Below the pieces are notes generated by a model. That model searched no databases, had not been told where the DNA came from, and saw nothing but the letters and a program-made list of their open reading frames with translations. This document shows positions 21,513-32,400 of a stretch of 41,164 nucleotides of DNA, in pieces; the stretch's first letter is position 1; every line of letters starts with the position of its first letter. Both the position numbers and the translations under genes were made by a program. The DNA is from a virus, in IMG/VR virus record IMGVR_UViG_3300032241_000444, positions 1 through 41,164 of that record. The stretch is one strand, 5' to 3'.

Positions 21513-21735
21513 CCCGATCTTTCTTACCCTGCACAATCTTGTTGTTGCCGCAGAGGAAGTGGCTGAAATGTTGGTTGATACCGAGTACGCTACATCGGAA
21601 GAAGTGGACGCGCTTATCAATTCTCTAGTAGCATTGGAGGAAATCAATATGACAATGGCACCCCCGCTAGAAAAAACAATCTTTGCTCCCGAATGGGAAA
21701 TTGAAGAAGATGAGGAAGAAGAATTAGATGACTAA
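21505..21735 (+). CDS. Unknown 76-residue highly acidic protein
   Basis: The start ATG 21505 has GGAAG upstream; a TTG stands just before it. The protein is helical and very acidic, ending IEEDEEEELDD. Such proteins can mimic DNA and block host nucleases or polymerases, but no specific family is recognised. It overlaps both neighbours. Confidence 0.6.
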   Translation: MLSPIFLTLHNLVVAAEEVAEMLVDTEYATSEEVDALINSLVALEEINMTMAPPLEKTIFAPEWEIEEDEEEELDD

Positions 21736-21988
21736 CATTGCAACTACCGCCGCAGCTCAGGCCGAAACCGCAATCAAAGCTGTTAAGACAATTATCAAGC
21801 ACCCGAACACTTGGGTTGCCAACCTAACAACTTTGGCCGCGTCTGTCGTTGCGGTTATTGCTTTGTTCCACCCTGGCTTTAAAGAACCGGTTGCTGTGCA
21901 AACTGCGCTGTCTACGGCTGCTGCTTCTGGCGCAATTCTTACGCAGGTAATTCACTTCGCCACTCGTCGCATAATGGGTAAGCCATGA
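21728..21988 (+). CDS. Small membrane protein, possible second holin
   Basis: The 86-residue protein has an Ala/Lys-rich start, then two hydrophobic segments (WVANLTTLAASVVAVIALF and ALSTAAASGAILTQVI) and a basic end (FATRRIMGKP). This two-segment layout with a short soluble loop is seen in class II holins and in phage proteins of unknown role. It is distant from the lysis block at 7604-9921. It couples by ATGA to a 25-residue membrane peptide. Confidence 0.65.
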   Translation: MTNIATTAAAQAETAIKAVKTIIKHPNTWVANLTTLAASVVAVIALFHPGFKEPVAVQTALSTAAASGAILTQVIHFATRRIMGKP

Positions 21989-22062
21989 TATACGCACTAG
22001 CCGTTGTATGGTTTATCGTATTTTTTGGCGCTTTGATTATCTGGACGCTTAAAAATAAATAG
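21985..22062 (+). CDS. 25-residue single-span membrane peptide
   Basis: The sequence IYALAVVWFIVFFGALIIWTL followed by KNK is a single membrane helix with a basic end. It starts by ATGA overlap and is the last gene before a terminator candidate. Tiny membrane peptides in phages can modulate holins or host membrane proteins. It is short, but translation coupling and the clean hydrophobic pattern support it. Confidence 0.55.
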   Translation: MIYALAVVWFIVFFGALIIWTLKNK

Positions 22063-22090
22063 CACCTTGGTGCGTAAAAATATTTTTTAC
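22062..22090 (+). terminator. Candidate terminator after the early membrane genes
   Basis: GCACC-TT-GGTGC (22062-22073) is followed by GTAAAAATATTTTTTAC, which holds a T6 run (22083-22088) and can itself form an AT-rich hairpin. It lies directly after the 25-residue peptide and before the terminase leader, where transcription of the short early operon would end. Confidence 0.45.
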
Positions 22091-22104
22091 ACCTCACTTG
22101 AGGC

Positions 22105-22165
22105 ATGGGGAGTCCAATCCGGAAAGGAAAACGGAGGACTCAACCCATCCAACAGGAGGCGTTGG
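22105..22165 (+). ncRNA. Folded leader upstream of terminase gene
   Basis: A stacked hairpin pairs ATGGG (22105) with CCCAT (22144), AGTCC (22111) with GGACT (22136), and TCCG (22118) with CGGA (22132) around a purine loop GAAAGGAAAA. A second hairpin pairs CCAAC (22149) with GTTGG (22161) and presents AGGAGG, the ribosome site, in its loop. It could control translation of the leader peptide and terminase, or mark a packaging site at DNA level. Confidence 0.45.
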
Positions 22166-22172
22166 TATTACA

Positions 22173-22199
22173 ATGGTATCACCTAAAGGCGGCAAATGA
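22173..22199 (+). CDS. Leader peptide overlapping terminase start
   Basis: The eight-codon frame MVSPKGGK ends in a TGA that overlaps the terminase ATG (22196) as ATGA. AGGAGG stands 13 bases before its ATG, while the terminase start itself has only GGCGG three bases upstream. Translation of the peptide would therefore deliver ribosomes to terminase. It is very short, and the evidence is position only. Confidence 0.4.
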   Translation: MVSPKGGK

Positions 22200-24082
22200 T
22201 AGATCCTAAGCAAAAGTCTAAATATTGGGCTATGCGTGAATCTGGGTTTAGCCAGAAAGATGCTGCTGCTGCTGCTGGATTTTCTGCTTCGTCTGCTATC
22301 CGTCTTGAACAACGATCCCTTAGAGATGCCAAAGGTCAAGAACGGCAACTTGCCAAAGTGCAAGATGAATTGCCAGACCCCAAAAAACCAAACGAACTTA
22401 GTCCTGAAGCCGCTAGAGCTTTAGAGGATTTTTCCTATTTTCAAGAACGGTACTTTGGTCGTATTCCTATGCCTTGGCAAAGGGAGGCGGCTGAATCTGT
22501 TGCTATGTTGCTTGATACTCCCAACGAAGAATACGTTGTTGTTAATGCCCCTCCGGGTTCGGGTAAGACCGTTACTTTTGTTCACGACATTCCTGCTTGG
22601 CTAACGTGCCGCAATCGAGCCATCCGTGGCATGATCGGTTCGGCCACTATGCAACTGGCTTTGCGGAACACCAACCGTTTGCGCCGATCCCTTGAGCGTG
22701 TAGAACCTGAAAGAGCAAATGCTATTGATATTCGTCGTGGCGATGCTAAAGATGCGTTGGCAACGTTGGCAGGGGATTACGGCAGATTCAAACCTACAGA
22801 TCGAGACATCTGGACTAAAGAAGCGTTTGTAGTAATGCAGGATTCCGACAAAGGTGCTATTTCGGAAAAGGAACCTACTTGGTCTGCTTACGGCATTGAC
22901 ACTTCGTTTATTGGTGGACGTTACGATTTCGTAATGTGGGACGACCTTGTAGACCCTCGCAAGATGCGTACCTCGGAGCAAAAAGAAGCTTTGCAAGATG
23001 TGTACCAAGATGTATGCGAAACTCGACTAGAACCGGGTGGATTGCTAATCTTGCAGGGGCAGCGCATTAGCTCAGATGATTTGTACCGATTTGCGTTAGA
23101 CATGACCGCACCTACTCCGGAGGAAGATGATGATTTCGACTTTGATCCAGGCGAATACACCAAGAGAGTTGGAGAGGGCCGAGAGGCTAAAAAATACCAC
23201 CACCTTATCTTCAAAGCGCATTACGAAGAAAAATGCGATGAGACTGAACACAAGAAGTCGGCAAAGCCCTATCCGGAAGGTTGCCTCCTTGTACCTCGGC
23301 GCATCCCTTGGCAGAAGATTTCAACCCTCATGTCCAACCGGGGCGAACGCTTCACGGTCTTATATCAACAGCAAGACGTTGATCCAGCAGAAGTATTGGT
23401 TCCGAACGCTTGGGTTTACGGACACGATGAATTTGTCGGATGTATTGACAAATGGCGAGACAGGTTGGAAATCCCTGCGGGACTCGACCCTGGCTCTTGC
23501 ATATCTGTCGCTACTGCTGACCCAAGCCCAACAAACTACTGGTCGGTTCAATGGTGGATTTATGACCCCGCTTCTGAAAAGCGATATTTAATTGACCTTC
23601 TTCGCAAAAAAATGGATGCGCCAGATTTTCTTGACTGGTCAGCTCAAGACGGAAAATTTGTTGGCGTTATGGAAGATTGGCAACAAGCTAGCCGAACTTT
23701 AAACTTCCCGATTAGCACTTGGATAGTAGAAGCCAATGCAGCACAACGATTCATGTTACAATATGACCATGTGCGTCGTTGGCGTTCACTAAATAACGTG
23801 GACATCCTTCCACACACTACATCACGAAATAAGAGTGACAAAGACTACGGTGTAGAAACCCTAGCACCCCACTGGCGATTTGGGCGAGTCCGGCTCCCCG
23901 GCAAGGGTGAGGGCAAGGTAATTTCTATGCGCCTTGTAGACGAAGTTACTAAATATCCTCACGGGCGAACGGATGACTGCGTAATGGCTGAATGGTTTTT
24001 TGAGTGGAATCTTCCCAACCTTGATGCTCCCAATGCCGTAACTCCTATGGCATCTTGGCGGCCTTCTTGGATTGCATCGTGA
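22196..24082 (+). CDS. terL: Terminase large subunit with N-terminal HTH
   Basis: The 628-residue protein starts with a helix-turn-helix (WAMRESGFSQKDAAAAAGFS, residues 11-30) like those of small terminase subunits. The ATPase domain has Walker A NAPPGSGKT (about 116-124) and Walker B FVMWDDL (about 244-250). The RNase H-like nuclease domain has TADPSPTNYW (first Asp, about 441), STWIVEANAA (about 509) and HGRTDDCVMAEW (last Asp pair, about 590). It cuts and pumps genome DNA into the prohead through the portal encoded next. No separate small subunit was found, so the N-terminal HTH may do DNA recognition. Confidence 0.9.
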   Translation: MIDPKQKSKYWAMRESGFSQKDAAAAAGFSASSAIRLEQRSLRDAKGQERQLAKVQDELPDPKKPNELSPEAARALEDFSYFQERYFGRIPMPWQREAAESVAMLLDTPNEEYVVVNAPPGSGKTVTFVHDIPAWLTCRNRAIRGMIGSATMQLALRNTNRLRRSLERVEPERANAIDIRRGDAKDALATLAGDYGRFKPTDRDIWTKEAFVVMQDSDKGAISEKEPTWSAYGIDTSFIGGRYDFVMWDDLVDPRKMRTSEQKEALQDVYQDVCETRLEPGGLLILQGQRISSDDLYRFALDMTAPTPEEDDDFDFDPGEYTKRVGEGREAKKYHHLIFKAHYEEKCDETEHKKSAKPYPEGCLLVPRRIPWQKISTLMSNRGERFTVLYQQQDVDPAEVLVPNAWVYGHDEFVGCIDKWRDRLEIPAGLDPGSCISVATADPSPTNYWSVQWWIYDPASEKRYLIDLLRKKMDAPDFLDWSAQDGKFVGVMEDWQQASRTLNFPISTWIVEANAAQRFMLQYDHVRRWRSLNNVDILPHTTSRNKSDKDYGVETLAPHWRFGRVRLPGKGEGKVISMRLVDEVTKYPHGRTDDCVMAEWFFEWNLPNLDAPNAVTPMASWRPSWIAS

Positions 24083-25965
24083 TTAGCGCAGAAGAAATAG
24101 TTCACCTTTATCGAGTGCGTCTTTCTGAACGTGGCGATTACCTCAAGCGCATGGGAGACATTTCCCGTCATTACAACAACGAAGTAACCGTACCACTTCC
24201 TGAACTAGACGCTAACGAAAAGCCTGCCGTAGCCAACCTGCTTGCTCAGGGTATTGATCAATTCTCCCTTCGCGTTGCTTCCGTTATGCCGGACATTCAA
24301 TTTCCAGCTTTGCGTGGGCATATCGAAGGTTCTGTTGAAATGGCCCGTCAACGTCGGCTAGCCACTCTTGGTTGGTTTGATATGAACGACATGAACATGA
24401 AAATGCGTCGCCGCGCTCGTTACCAAGTTGCCTACGCCTCATCTCCTGTTTCTATTTCGCCCGTTAGCCTTAACCCCAACGACAAGCGGGAGATTCCGTT
24501 TTGGCGCGTCCGTAATCCCCTCCACACTTTTCCCGCCGATGTTGTAGATCCAGACAACATGGAACCGGACAACTGCATTTTTGAAGATGCTCGGACTTTG
24601 CGCTGGATGAAGGAAAATTATCCTGATTCAGCCAAAGTGTTGTTTACGGGAAAACAAAACGACAGCGCTTTGTTTACTATTCTTGAATACGTTGATGCCT
24701 ACGAAACCGTGTTGTTGGCTATGGGCGCTAAACGGGAATCTCGCAACTTTATGGCTGGTGAAGTTCAACCAGGGCTTGACCAGATCGTGCTTGCCCGCGT
24801 ACCCAACCGCGCAGAAATCTGCCCTGTAGTTGTACCAACCCGTATTGCTCTTGACAAGGTAATGTCCAAGTTTGAGGCCATGATGGGCATGTTTCATCGT
24901 CAGGCCAAGTTAGATGCTCTGAACACGATTGCTGTTCAGCGTGGCGTATTCCCCGACGAATGGTTGATTCCGCATCCTAACGCCAACGGCTTAGAACCCA
25001 AAATTGTTCAAAATGCCGATGGCAAAATGGGTGTTCGCGGTATTGTTAAGAACGGTCAGATCGTTGCTATGAACCCACAACCGGGTCAGCAAACTGGTCA
25101 AACCCTTGACCGCCTTGAACGTAGCGCTCGACTTAGCGCAGGCATTCCTGCCGAATGGGGTGGCGAGTCAGGTTCCAACATCCGTACTGCTCGCCGTGGC
25201 GATTCCGTTATGTCGGCAGCCGTAGACCCTGACATTCAAGAATCGCAGGAAATCTTTGCGGCTTCAATGGAAGCAGAAATTCGTCGCGGTATTGCTATTC
25301 AAAAAGCATATTACGGAAACAAGCCAACGTTATTTTTGCTTGGCTTAGATAACAAGGTTGGCAAATACCCCGACTACACGCCCAACGATGCTTTTGAAAC
25401 TGATCTAGTCAAAGTCACTTACCCACTTCCCGGCTCAGACGTTAACAACATGGCGGTTATGATTGGGCAAAAGGTTGGCATTGGCGAATTGTCGGTTCGT
25501 TCCGCAATGGAGATGGACCCGCTTATTAAAGACCCCGAAAGCGAAATGGTCCGTATTCAAATGGAAGGAATCCGCAAGGCGCTTCTTTCTGGCTTGGAAC
25601 AACAAGCGGTTCAGGGTCAACTTGATCCGGCCACCATTGCTCGAATTGCTCAGAAGTTGGGCGATGGACGTACTAATCTAGAAACGGCAGTAGCGGCAGT
25701 TCATCAGGAAATGCAAAAGGAGCAAGCTGATAAACAAAATGCACAAGCGCAGCAAGCCCAGCCACAGCCAGGTATGCCCCCGATGGGTGGCGCATTTCAA
25801 GGGCAACCCGAAGCACAACCTGAAGATCAAGCTGGACTTGCCGCAGCAATGGGTGGCGCTGGAACGCCTGAAGGACAGGCACCCATTTCGGCACCACCGC
25901 AAGGCGCAATGAACTTAAAAGACTTGTTGGGAGCATTGCACAACCCAGCTCCGGCGCAAGGATAA
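24079..25965 (+). CDS. Portal protein
   Basis: The start is GTG 24079, overlapping the terminase stop as GTGA, giving 628 residues. RGDYLKRMGDISRHYNNEVTVPLPELDANEKPAVANLLAQGIDQFSLRVASVMPDI is typical of the N-terminal part of actinophage-type portals as I remember them. A long wing and helical stem region follows, and a Gln/Pro/Ala-rich disordered C-terminus. Position directly after TerL supports the call. It forms the dodecameric DNA channel at one capsid vertex. Confidence 0.85.
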   Translation: MISAEEIVHLYRVRLSERGDYLKRMGDISRHYNNEVTVPLPELDANEKPAVANLLAQGIDQFSLRVASVMPDIQFPALRGHIEGSVEMARQRRLATLGWFDMNDMNMKMRRRARYQVAYASSPVSISPVSLNPNDKREIPFWRVRNPLHTFPADVVDPDNMEPDNCIFEDARTLRWMKENYPDSAKVLFTGKQNDSALFTILEYVDAYETVLLAMGAKRESRNFMAGEVQPGLDQIVLARVPNRAEICPVVVPTRIALDKVMSKFEAMMGMFHRQAKLDALNTIAVQRGVFPDEWLIPHPNANGLEPKIVQNADGKMGVRGIVKNGQIVAMNPQPGQQTGQTLDRLERSARLSAGIPAEWGGESGSNIRTARRGDSVMSAAVDPDIQESQEIFAASMEAEIRRGIAIQKAYYGNKPTLFLLGLDNKVGKYPDYTPNDAFETDLVKVTYPLPGSDVNNMAVMIGQKVGIGELSVRSAMEMDPLIKDPESEMVRIQMEGIRKALLSGLEQQAVQGQLDPATIARIAQKLGDGRTNLETAVAAVHQEMQKEQADKQNAQAQQAQPQPGMPPMGGAFQGQPEAQPEDQAGLAAAMGGAGTPEGQAPISAPPQGAMNLKDLLGALHNPAPAQG

Positions 25966-25974
25966 GGAAACTAA

Positions 25975-26427
25975 ATGCCCAGAACTGGTAAAGGTGGCAA
26001 GCGAGAAGGTTCTTCTCAGACTGCCTACGCAAATAGGACAGATTTGAACAACCGTGGGCCTCAGCCCATTACGACTTCGCCCGGTCAACCTTACGGTCAA
26101 TCACAAATGCAGGAGGACGCTCAGAAGGCTGTTCCTATGTCAGGGGTACAAACCCCCGCGCCAGCGCCTAGCGCCCCTCAGAACGCATTACAGGCACCAA
26201 TGACGGCAATGCAGGCATCACCTGGACCGGGAGAAATTGCTTTTGACCATCCCACCAATCGTCCTGATGAACCAATCATGGCCGGTACGGATGCCTACGT
26301 TCAAAACGCAAAAGGAAATCCTAACGCTAATTTGCTTGCCGCTTTAGAACAAGCCGCCTCAATGCCAACTGCTAGTTCACGAGTTAAAATGCTTGCCGAA
26401 ATTGCTAGGACAACTTTAGTTCGATGA
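25975..26427 (+). CDS. Low-complexity protein between portal and giant virion protein
   Basis: The 150-residue protein starts RTGKGGKREGSSQTAYANR and has a long Pro/Gln/Ala/Met-rich disordered part. It ends in a helical segment (NLLAALEQAASMPTASSRVKMLAEIARTTL). No enzyme motif is present. Genes at this position in related phages often encode small virion or assembly proteins. It overlaps the giant gene as ATGA. Confidence 0.7.
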   Translation: MPRTGKGGKREGSSQTAYANRTDLNNRGPQPITTSPGQPYGQSQMQEDAQKAVPMSGVQTPAPAPSAPQNALQAPMTAMQASPGPGEIAFDHPTNRPDEPIMAGTDAYVQNAKGNPNANLLAALEQAASMPTASSRVKMLAEIARTTLVR

Positions 26428-29400
26428 TCCAACGTCCTGATCTTGGTTCAACGCCTGAATTGCCAACGGTGCAACAACCAACACAACCACATCCTGACGC
26501 TCAAGCTGCGGCCAAATTAAATGTTGTATTGGCTGCCGCCCCTCACTTAATTAATCATCCCGACCTTGCTCACGCAGCATCGTTGGCAGATGACCCTGTT
26601 GATGCAGCTCATGGGATTACGGGTCTTGCCGTTATGTCTCATGCTGCTTCTCATCTTTACGAATGGGCGCACGACAAAGCAGAACAATTTAAAACAAGCG
26701 ATCCAGGTGGCGGTGAACTAGCACCACGCACTCCTCAAGATACACCTTCTCCCGTTTCTCAAAACGTAGGCCCAGCTACCGTTGCTGGCGCTGCCGGTGG
26801 GGGATTTTGGGATTGGCTTCATCCGGTAGAAAACGCAGTAAAAGATTATGTTACAGAACTTGGTAGTCCCATTGCTGGCGAATTTGAAGGAATGGGTAAA
26901 TTAGTTTACAACTGGTTTCGCCACCCTGAAACTTTTCCGGGTGCTACTCAATTTGGTAATGCAATTACTAATCCCAATGCTGGACTTAACGCAATGGGTC
27001 CTTTGGCTCCGGCAATTAATACTATTTTAAATAGTAATCCATTATCAAATCCAAAACAAGAATACAATAATGTAAATCAAGAATTGACAAGTTCGTTTGT
27101 CAATCCATTACTCGCTCAATTAAAATTTCCCGACACCCTGCAAAACATTGGAAAATTATACGTACACGCAATAAATACTGGCAACAGCCAAATGTTAGGT
27201 CAAATGACTTTAAAACTTGGTCTTGGTGCTGCTCTTGGCAAAGTTTCTGGCGATATGGGGGCTTTAGGCACAGCATCGGTTGATGCAAACACAATTGATT
27301 CTGCAATTAACGATGTTGCAAATAACGCAGGTAATGTCACTAAAGCCGCCGCAGAAGAATCTAATGCTGCCACTCCTAAAGCAGGTCAAGCTGAACAAGG
27401 CATTAATCAACCCGATCAACAAGCGCAAATAATTCAACGTTGGGGAAATATTAAAAACGCTGTAACTTCAGCCAAGAATCAAGTGTTTGCAGAGTTGGAT
27501 ATTAACAAGGCTGTAGGGCTTCGTAGTTACGCAGGTGAAATTGATACAGAAGCATTAACTCAACAACTTGTATCTCGATTTGAAAAATTAGCGAATGGCG
27601 ATAGCGTTATTGGAGAAATTTCTGCACCGTTGCGTGAAGCAATAGTAAATGAAATGAAAACAAGCGCTGAAAATATGGCAGCCATGAAAGATTCCATAAA
27701 CAGCGTTGCTGTTCGTGGTGCTATGTTTGCTCAAAATCCAGCAATTAAAGCTTTGTTTAAAACAGTTGGTATGCCTTTGCGTATTATGCACGCCGCAACC
27801 GCAAGAGAAGGTTTTGCGGCAAGTTATCTTGGCGGCAATTCCATTAAAGAAGAATATCCCCAACTTTGGGCGCAAATGCAAAAAGAACCTTCGCTTGGTC
27901 AAATGGCATCTGAAACGTTGGGCTTGGGCAAAAATTCCTTTTTGTCTGGTGGTATTGATTTTATTATTTCAATGGTTGAACCACAATTCCTTTTCGGCCG
28001 TTCATTAGCCACTGGCGATAAATTAGCAACTACTGCTGCCGATCTTGATAAAGCTTTATTTTCAAGTCCTCGTTACAACGCGGCATTACTTTTAATGAAA
28101 GGCAAAAGTGCTGTTGAGCTTCAACGCGCATTTAAAAATTTAACTCCCGAAATGGCAGATTACATTGCCAAAAACAATGCCACTACATTTGAAGTACATC
28201 AGGCGTTTAAAGATATGCTTGATGCTCACGGTTTAACAAACGGGTTTCGTATTCCTCGCGTTGGTTTGTATGGCGCACTTAAAGCTTCCAAACTGTCCGA
28301 CAATGCTGCGGCGGATTTCTTTTCAAGATTGTTTCGTCAAATGCCTGTTACCTTTACCAAAGAAGGCGTAATCAGCGCAAGCGTATTTAGTCCTGAAGAT
28401 GACCAGTTTATTAATGGGTTGGGTCAAATGCTTCGTGGACTTGGATTTTCTAACAACGCAACCAACCTTGCTCTTGACGACATCATGGCAGAACTGGCAA
28501 CAGGTAGCCGACGCAAACTAGAAAGCACGTTAAAGAATTCGTTATCTCGTGGTTTGCTTGACATGGTTGACCAGGAATTGCACGGCAACCTTAAGACCAG
28601 TGGCGGCGCTCTTAATTGGCTTGAGTCCGGCAGACAAGCACAAAAATTGATGGATGCCGAAATTGCAATTCAAGTGCGTTCGGCAATTATTCGTAAGGAC
28701 ATGAGGGTAGTTGAGGGCGATGTGGCCATGTTTGGTCCTAAACGCCTTGAGCCTAATCAACCGGGATTTAAAACAGCGCAAACTGAAATTGACAAAATGC
28801 AAAAAGAACTTGATGGGCTTCTTAGCGGAACCATTGAGGCACCTCCCGTTGAAGGCGCTCCCGACCTGTCGCAATTTAATTCCGAACAAATTGATCGAGT
28901 GCAAACTCTTATTGCTAAACGCAATAAAATTGCGGCAGACATTAATAGATTATCTAATGGCAAATTTTTTGATGAAGGTTTGCAAGCTATTCTTGATGAA
29001 GTTGCTAAAGGCACACGGTTGTTCACGGCAGATGAACGCGAACAAATTAATGCTGCATTAAGTCGCATTGAAGATGCGCTAGGCCCTTACAAGGATCGTT
29101 ACGAAGCAACGCGCAAAGCCATTGTTGATTGGGTGGATAAAGCCGTTGGCGGCGTGGGTGGCGGTGACGAAACTGCGGCGTTTGGTAGCGGTGTAGACGG
29201 CGTAAACACTGGACGTAATGCTGGTCTTAACACCACTTCGGCTATATGGTTTAACAACCGAGGCGATTTAAAATTTGTTAATTATCGTGATTTTGCTCAA
29301 GAAGTTCGCGGTTTGGTTAAAGACACTATTACTGGTTTGCGAGAAGATAACGCTCAGCTTGTAGAAAAAGCCAAGAACGATGTTGCGGCTTTGCGAAATC

Positions 29401-32400
29401 AACTTGTCAAAGATCACACTAATCCATTACTTAGAACAGAACTTAAAGAAGCACAACAACGTCTTGTTGAAGCTGAACAAAAACAATGGAGTGGGGTTAC
29501 TCGCGCCAAAGCTGCTACAGCACTTCGATTCTTTCATGCTACCGATGGAATCAACACTTGGATTAACGATAAATGGTTTAAACCCCTTGCTTTGATGACC
29601 CCTGGTTGGGCCATTCGAGTATCAATGTCTGAACTTGGGTTAAACATTTCACGACTTGGCCCAATTAATTTAGTTGCTGGGTACAGTTCGGCCAGCATGG
29701 TTCGCAATATTCGTAGCGCCATGCTTATTTCTTCTGCTGTTAAAGATGAAGAAAATAAAGCACAATTGTATTTGCTAAACAGTCAACTTGACAAATTACG
29801 CAACAGGACAATTGCTCTTACTGATGCCGAAACTCAACGCATGGCAGAAATTAAAAGCGCCATTACGCGGTTGACCAGCAAAGCAACTCCAAGCGAAATT
29901 GAAAATAAATTGTGGCAAGTGCTGGATGATGAATTTCGTTCTTCAGAATTTACACAAAAAACTAAACAAGCTGAACAAGAAGCGGCTCATACTCAACAAC
30001 TTATTTACAAAACCAAAACTGCTGCGGAAGAAGAACTGCGCACTCGTCGTGCCATTGTTAAACGCCAAATGTCGGATGTTATGGAAACAAACCGTTTGGC
30101 AATTGAAAATCAATTGTCGGAAAGTGGATATTTTTCGGTTCCTCACCCGCCACCAGCAATTCGATACAAAGATTCATTTGGCATCATTAGATACAAGCGT
30201 GATGGTGGTGAATGGGATTGGTGGGATTATATTGGTAAAGAAGAACAACGCAGGCTTGTAAAAAATGGTTGGGTAATGCCCGAATACCAACGCGGGTTGG
30301 GGGCAGACGAAGTTTTTAATACTTCCGAATCAGATTCAATTGATAAATGGTTGCAAGCAACTCGAAACCATGACATTGCTCAATACATTAAAAACACTGG
30401 CAAATTGCCATTGACCAAAACCGGCGACCTTATGCCTGCTTATGGTAATGATTTTCTTCCGTTTGTTACCGCAACAAAAGACACCAGTTACGGTGAAATA
30501 GAAAATGAAAATTATGATATTCGCAATTTGTTTGGCAGGCGTGATGAAATTATTAAAAACATTCAAGCTGAACGCACTAATGCCAATCTTCGTGAATACG
30601 CTAATGATTGGGTTGCAGGCACAAAACGTACCCTTGACAACGTTGCAGCCGAACCGTGGCGCATGGACTACGACACTTGGATTGGCCGCGTAGCCGACCT
30701 TGAAACTCAAGTTGAACGTATTAAAGCAGATTTGGCTGAACGTTCTAAGGGTTTAGATACGTTTGATCCTTTGCGCGAATACACGCCCGAAGAAGCAAAG
30801 GTTATTGCCGAGTACCGTGGCTTGTACCCCAACGACATTCCTGGTCACAACGGCGATCTTAACACGCCACTCCTTGAACGCCCGTTTGAAGAATGGGACA
30901 AAACTTACAACGCCATGATTGGCGCTGCTCGTTTGGCTGGTGAGGACACATTCCCATATTACGTTGAACGTACTGGTCCAGATGGATCACCTGTATGGTC
31001 CGGTAGCGAAGTAAAACAACGCGAATTGGACATGATGACACCTAAGGGTGTTGAAAATATTCTTGCGGAGTACGGGTACAAGGGTGTTAAGCCCGGCATC
31101 CTTCGTAGCGTTGCATTGTTTGTAAGAGGCATAATGATCGGCCTAAACATGAACGTGCTTGAAGCTCTTGGCAAAGAAGAATTTATTAAAACTGCCACTC
31201 GATTTGGATTTGAACATGACGGCTGGTTGCCTGATGCTGTCAACTCTAGTAATCATTACCTTGCTGAATCTGAACTTGACGCTTCTCAAAAGGGATACAC
31301 AGTTAAAGATCGCAAATTGGGTAAAGGTCAAAAATACAAGCGAGTTAAGTTTAGTAATGAATTTGGACCTGTCGGTTTTGGTAAAACTGGATTCCACGAA
31401 TCTTGGAAATATCAAGCAAGCACCATTTCCGGAGATGAAATTTTTGGTCGCAAATTAGCAAAAGCGTATCGTGAAATTTCAAATAAATATTTTGACGGCA
31501 TAGTTCCCAAAGAAGGCGCTGACATGGCTATGTTCCGCTTGGAAACGGAAACTGCTGCGCGTAATATTTTGAACAACACGCCCAAGAATTTGCTTGACGA
31601 AATGGATTTGTCGCACAACGTTGGTTACGGCAATAGTCCAGGCACAGACCCATTAGAAAATTATTCCAAAGAAGCAGTACGGGCGCTTGAAGGTGTAGTA
31701 CGCGGTCAAGGTGTAAGCGGCAACGGACTTGATGGTATTTTGCACCAAAAATTATTAGAGGACATAGGACAACAAACGCTTCCAATGGACCTTAAAGGCT
31801 TCATGGATAATTACGCTTACGATACTCGTGACGGCCAACGTAAACTTTGGGACGCTGTTGATGTCGCCGCCTCACACAATGGCCGCTTGCCCGATACCGC
31901 CAATTTTCAATTCATTCAAAAAGCGTCTAACGTTCTGCACGAAAAAGCGCTTGGTCCTATCGTAAACCGTTTAGTTCGTGAACCTGTTTTCTTTTTAGAA
32001 TACATGCAAGTTAGTCAAGCACTAGAACGTCGTGTTGAAGAAGGTCTGATGACCGCCGACCAAGTGCATTTAATTGCCAAAACAGAAGCCGCACAAAACA
32101 TGGTGCGTTATATTCACAATCCGCTTGACAAAATAAAATTTGAAGAAAACATGAGAGTAGTGGCTCCGTTTTACTTTGCTCAAAACCAAGCCTTCCGTCG
32201 AGCTGGTCGTTTGTTTGCGTCCAACCCCGGTGCGTTTATGCAATACGTTGCCATAGAATTAGCCGTAACTAAATGGTTGGCACAAATAACTCATAAAACT
32301 GGCATGGCAATTTTTACGATGCCTCTTGGTGCGTTTGGTTTTGGCATCCCTGGTGCTTCTGGCATCCCCCTGACGGGTTCGCTTTCTACCGTTGCGTCTA

